Positions 62,503 to 64,000 of a stretch of DNA of 64,000 bases are shown here, piece by piece. Source of the DNA: Yponomeuta sedellus (Eukaryota > Arthropoda > Insecta > Lepidoptera > Yponomeutidae); contig OW203726.1 in NCBI GenBank assembly GCA_934045075.1, forward strand, positions 806,001-870,000, in the 5' to 3' direction. Within the stretch, counting starts at the first letter, position 1, and each line of letters starts with the position of its first letter. Position numbers and translations under genes: made by a program. The notes below the pieces were generated by a model. That model worked only from the letters and a program-made list of their open reading frames with translations. It was not told the origin of the DNA and ran no database searches.

Positions 62503-62605
62503 TCTTCTTCTTCAGGCTATATTATGTAGTCCAGTGCTGGACATAGCCCTCCGCTAATGAACGCCATAGCGCCCTGTCTTCAGCTTGCCCAGCATGCAGC
62601 ATGGG
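62503..62605 (-). repeat. LINE-I 3' end
   Basis: CTTCTTCTTCAGGCTATATTATGTAGTCCAGTGCTGGACATAGCCCTCCGCTAATGAACGCCATAGCGCCCTGTCTTCAGCTTG. Lies between two MITE L copies. Confidence 0.7.
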
Positions 62606-62607
62606 AA

Positions 62608-62722
62608 CTACTACTCACACAATTTGTAGAGCTAAAACGTGAGAATTTGACAATTAATGTGCTGGGAAAACATGAATTTCGACATTAAATTTAAAATACT
62701 AGCATCGTAGTACTACTGAAGT
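62608..62722. mobile_element. MITE L, copy 3 (partial)
   Basis: AAAACGTGAGAATTTGACAATTAATGTGCTG and TTTCGACATTAAATTTAAAATACTAGCATCGTAGTAC; terminal repeats eroded. Confidence 0.5.
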
Positions 62723-62807
62723 TGCCCGTGCCATCACACGGGCAAGAAGGCGCGATCCGCATCACCGTGCGACCTACGCCGAAGCCACTTAAACTGACAC
62801 GTTATCG

Positions 62808-63150
62808 TTCAACCCTTGTATGTCCCCACTGTAGGGGCACGGGTCTCTTCCTGCATCGCAGGAAGGTTAGGCCATACTCCACCACGGGGGCCAAGTCCGG
62901 GTTGGCGGAGGATTGTAAGACAGTGGCGGGCCTTACTGTCAGAAGTTATCAAGCCGCCCATAAAGGCCTCTGACATGGCTTAACGGCTGACATTATATGG
63001 CAGCCGGCACCAACGGCTTAGCGTGCCTTGCGAAACATGAAAGCGCTCGGAAAAATGCCACTAGCGGTAGTCACGGGACGGTTCCTGTACCTGACCTCGC
63101 CTGTTCTTGACTAACTCAATTGATTGATTCCAATCACTCGGTTCACTAGT
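62808..63150 (-). repeat. SINE B, near full-length
   Basis: TTCAACCCTTGTATGTCCCC to TTGATTCCAATCACTCGGTTCAC; the outermost 20 bases of the 5' end are missing. A one-base insertion (AAAGGCC) breaks a frame that is open in other copies, which shows those frames are not under selection. Confidence 0.88.
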
Positions 63151-63535
63151 ACGACTGACAGGTATTCATTACCAATAAAATTTCTACGGTAGGGTTAAAA
63201 AAAGACTTTACGACCACTTAACACTGCATTTGAATGTCATTATTGCCCCTGTACTTTTATTAACGCACTTAACCGTTATTAAATAGGGCGTAAAGAGGTT
63301 CTTTAAGCGTTTTTACGTCACATTCTCGCGGTAATAAACCTAAGTTAGAGGGCCTTGCGGCATTGTGTGCGGAAAAAATAAAATAAAATCCCACATAAAC
63401 AGCTGCAACATATAATTTACGGTGGTGTTATGGGCGTGATCGAAAAGCTTTACTGTGGCCGAGGCTTTTATTGCAGCCCTTGCGTTTATTTTTACAGATA
63501 ATAAGCATAAACATAAATACATTTTACACTATTTT
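63151..63535. other. No gene or recognised repeat
   Basis: AT-rich, no credible frame. Confidence 0.4.
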
Positions 63536-64000
63536 TAGGGTTCCGTACCTCAAAAGGAAAAAACGGAACCTTTATAGGATCACTTTGTTGTCCGTCTGTC
63601 CGTCCGTCCGTCCGTCTGTCAAGACCCTTTTTCTCAGGAACGCGTGGAGGTATGAAGCTGAAATTTATATCAATTACTCAGGTCTACTGTCCCTTGAAGC
63701 TGTGAAAAAATCAAACTTCTAAGCCAACGCAATCAAAAGATACAGCCGTTTATGCCGCAAATTTTCGACACTTGCAAGGGAATCAAAACCTACAGGGTGC
63801 TTCCCGTGAACTCAGAATCTTGAAATTTGGTACGAAGCAACGTCTTATAGCATAGATAAAGGAAAAATTACGAAAACCATAAATTTTTAGTTACATCACA
63901 TAATATATATTTTTTTAATAATTTTAAACTTACTACCCATTTCCTCATAAAAGCGTAGAGGTATTAAATTGAAATTCATACCAAATACTCAGGTCTATAA
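63536..64000 (+). repeat. Dispersed moth-type repeat, cut by the window end
   Basis: TAGGGTTCCGTACCTCAAAAGG and AAAAAACGGAACCTTTATAGGATC form the hairpin GGTTCCGT/ACGGAACC. A (CCGT)n run follows (63592-63618), then TCAGGAACGCGTGGAGGTAT. I recall this opening as a common dispersed repeat in moth genomes, class unknown; GTAGAGGTATTAAATTGAAATT at the end repeats the block at 63643-63670 (GTGGAGGTATGAAGCTGAAATT), so it is internally repetitive. Confidence 0.6.

Overview
The window looks like non-coding, repeat-dense nuclear DNA of an insect, most likely a moth or butterfly (Lepidoptera). The evidence is an AT-rich composition, an insect-type secreted MBF2-family gene with one intron and a TATA/initiator promoter, a Mag-like Ty3/Gypsy LTR retrotransposon with two zinc knuckles, CR1/Jockey-type, RNase-H-bearing I/R1-type and RTE-type LINE remains, a mariner (DD34D) relic, and dozens of tRNA-headed SINEs. 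The species is not assigned.

Layout. 1-3700: SINEs and fold-back repeats (families named here by letter: A, B, C, D, E, F, G, H; LINE-I for a short LINE 3' end). 3726-10210: a very young LTR retrotransposon with apparently identical 1037-bp LTRs and a 4-bp target duplication. 11337-16937: a CR1-type LINE on the minus strand (ORF1 + ORF2) sitting inside a SINE A. 17.1-25.5 kb: SINEs, microsatellites and one possible host exon (18748-18887). 25650-29518: a 5'-truncated I/R1-type LINE, five in-frame stops, inside a MITE with a 14-bp target duplication. 30-41 kb: SINE, LINE and microsatellite debris. 41012-43274: a long-TIR DNA element carrying a mariner and a small structured retroposon. 47.1-47.7 kb: SINE B inside SINE A. 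48.5-49.74 kb: a 47-bp minisatellite. 52373-53557: the MBF2-like host gene on the minus strand. 54.3 kb: a Crypton-like N-terminal fragment. 55-64 kb: more SINEs, MITEs and LINE 3' ends.

The most unusual theme is a set of fold-back copies of SINE A (2503-2754, 22697-22925, 37063-37307, 38730-38912, 60848-61078). Each has two head-to-head arms, and four are flanked by direct target duplications of 7-13 bp, so each fold-back arrived as one retrotransposition product. The last is a perfect 87-bp-arm hairpin with an 8-nt loop. In several the short arm stops at or next to the same T-tract of the SINE, which suggests recurrent internal (twin) priming. Their transcripts would be long double-stranded RNA. 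A second family (H, 271-571) shows the same head-to-head geometry.

The only convincing cellular gene is the MBF2-like gene. Everything else is mobile or repeat DNA, and the nested insertions give a relative chronology. Family names, boundaries and identities of LTRs are read by eye, not computed.
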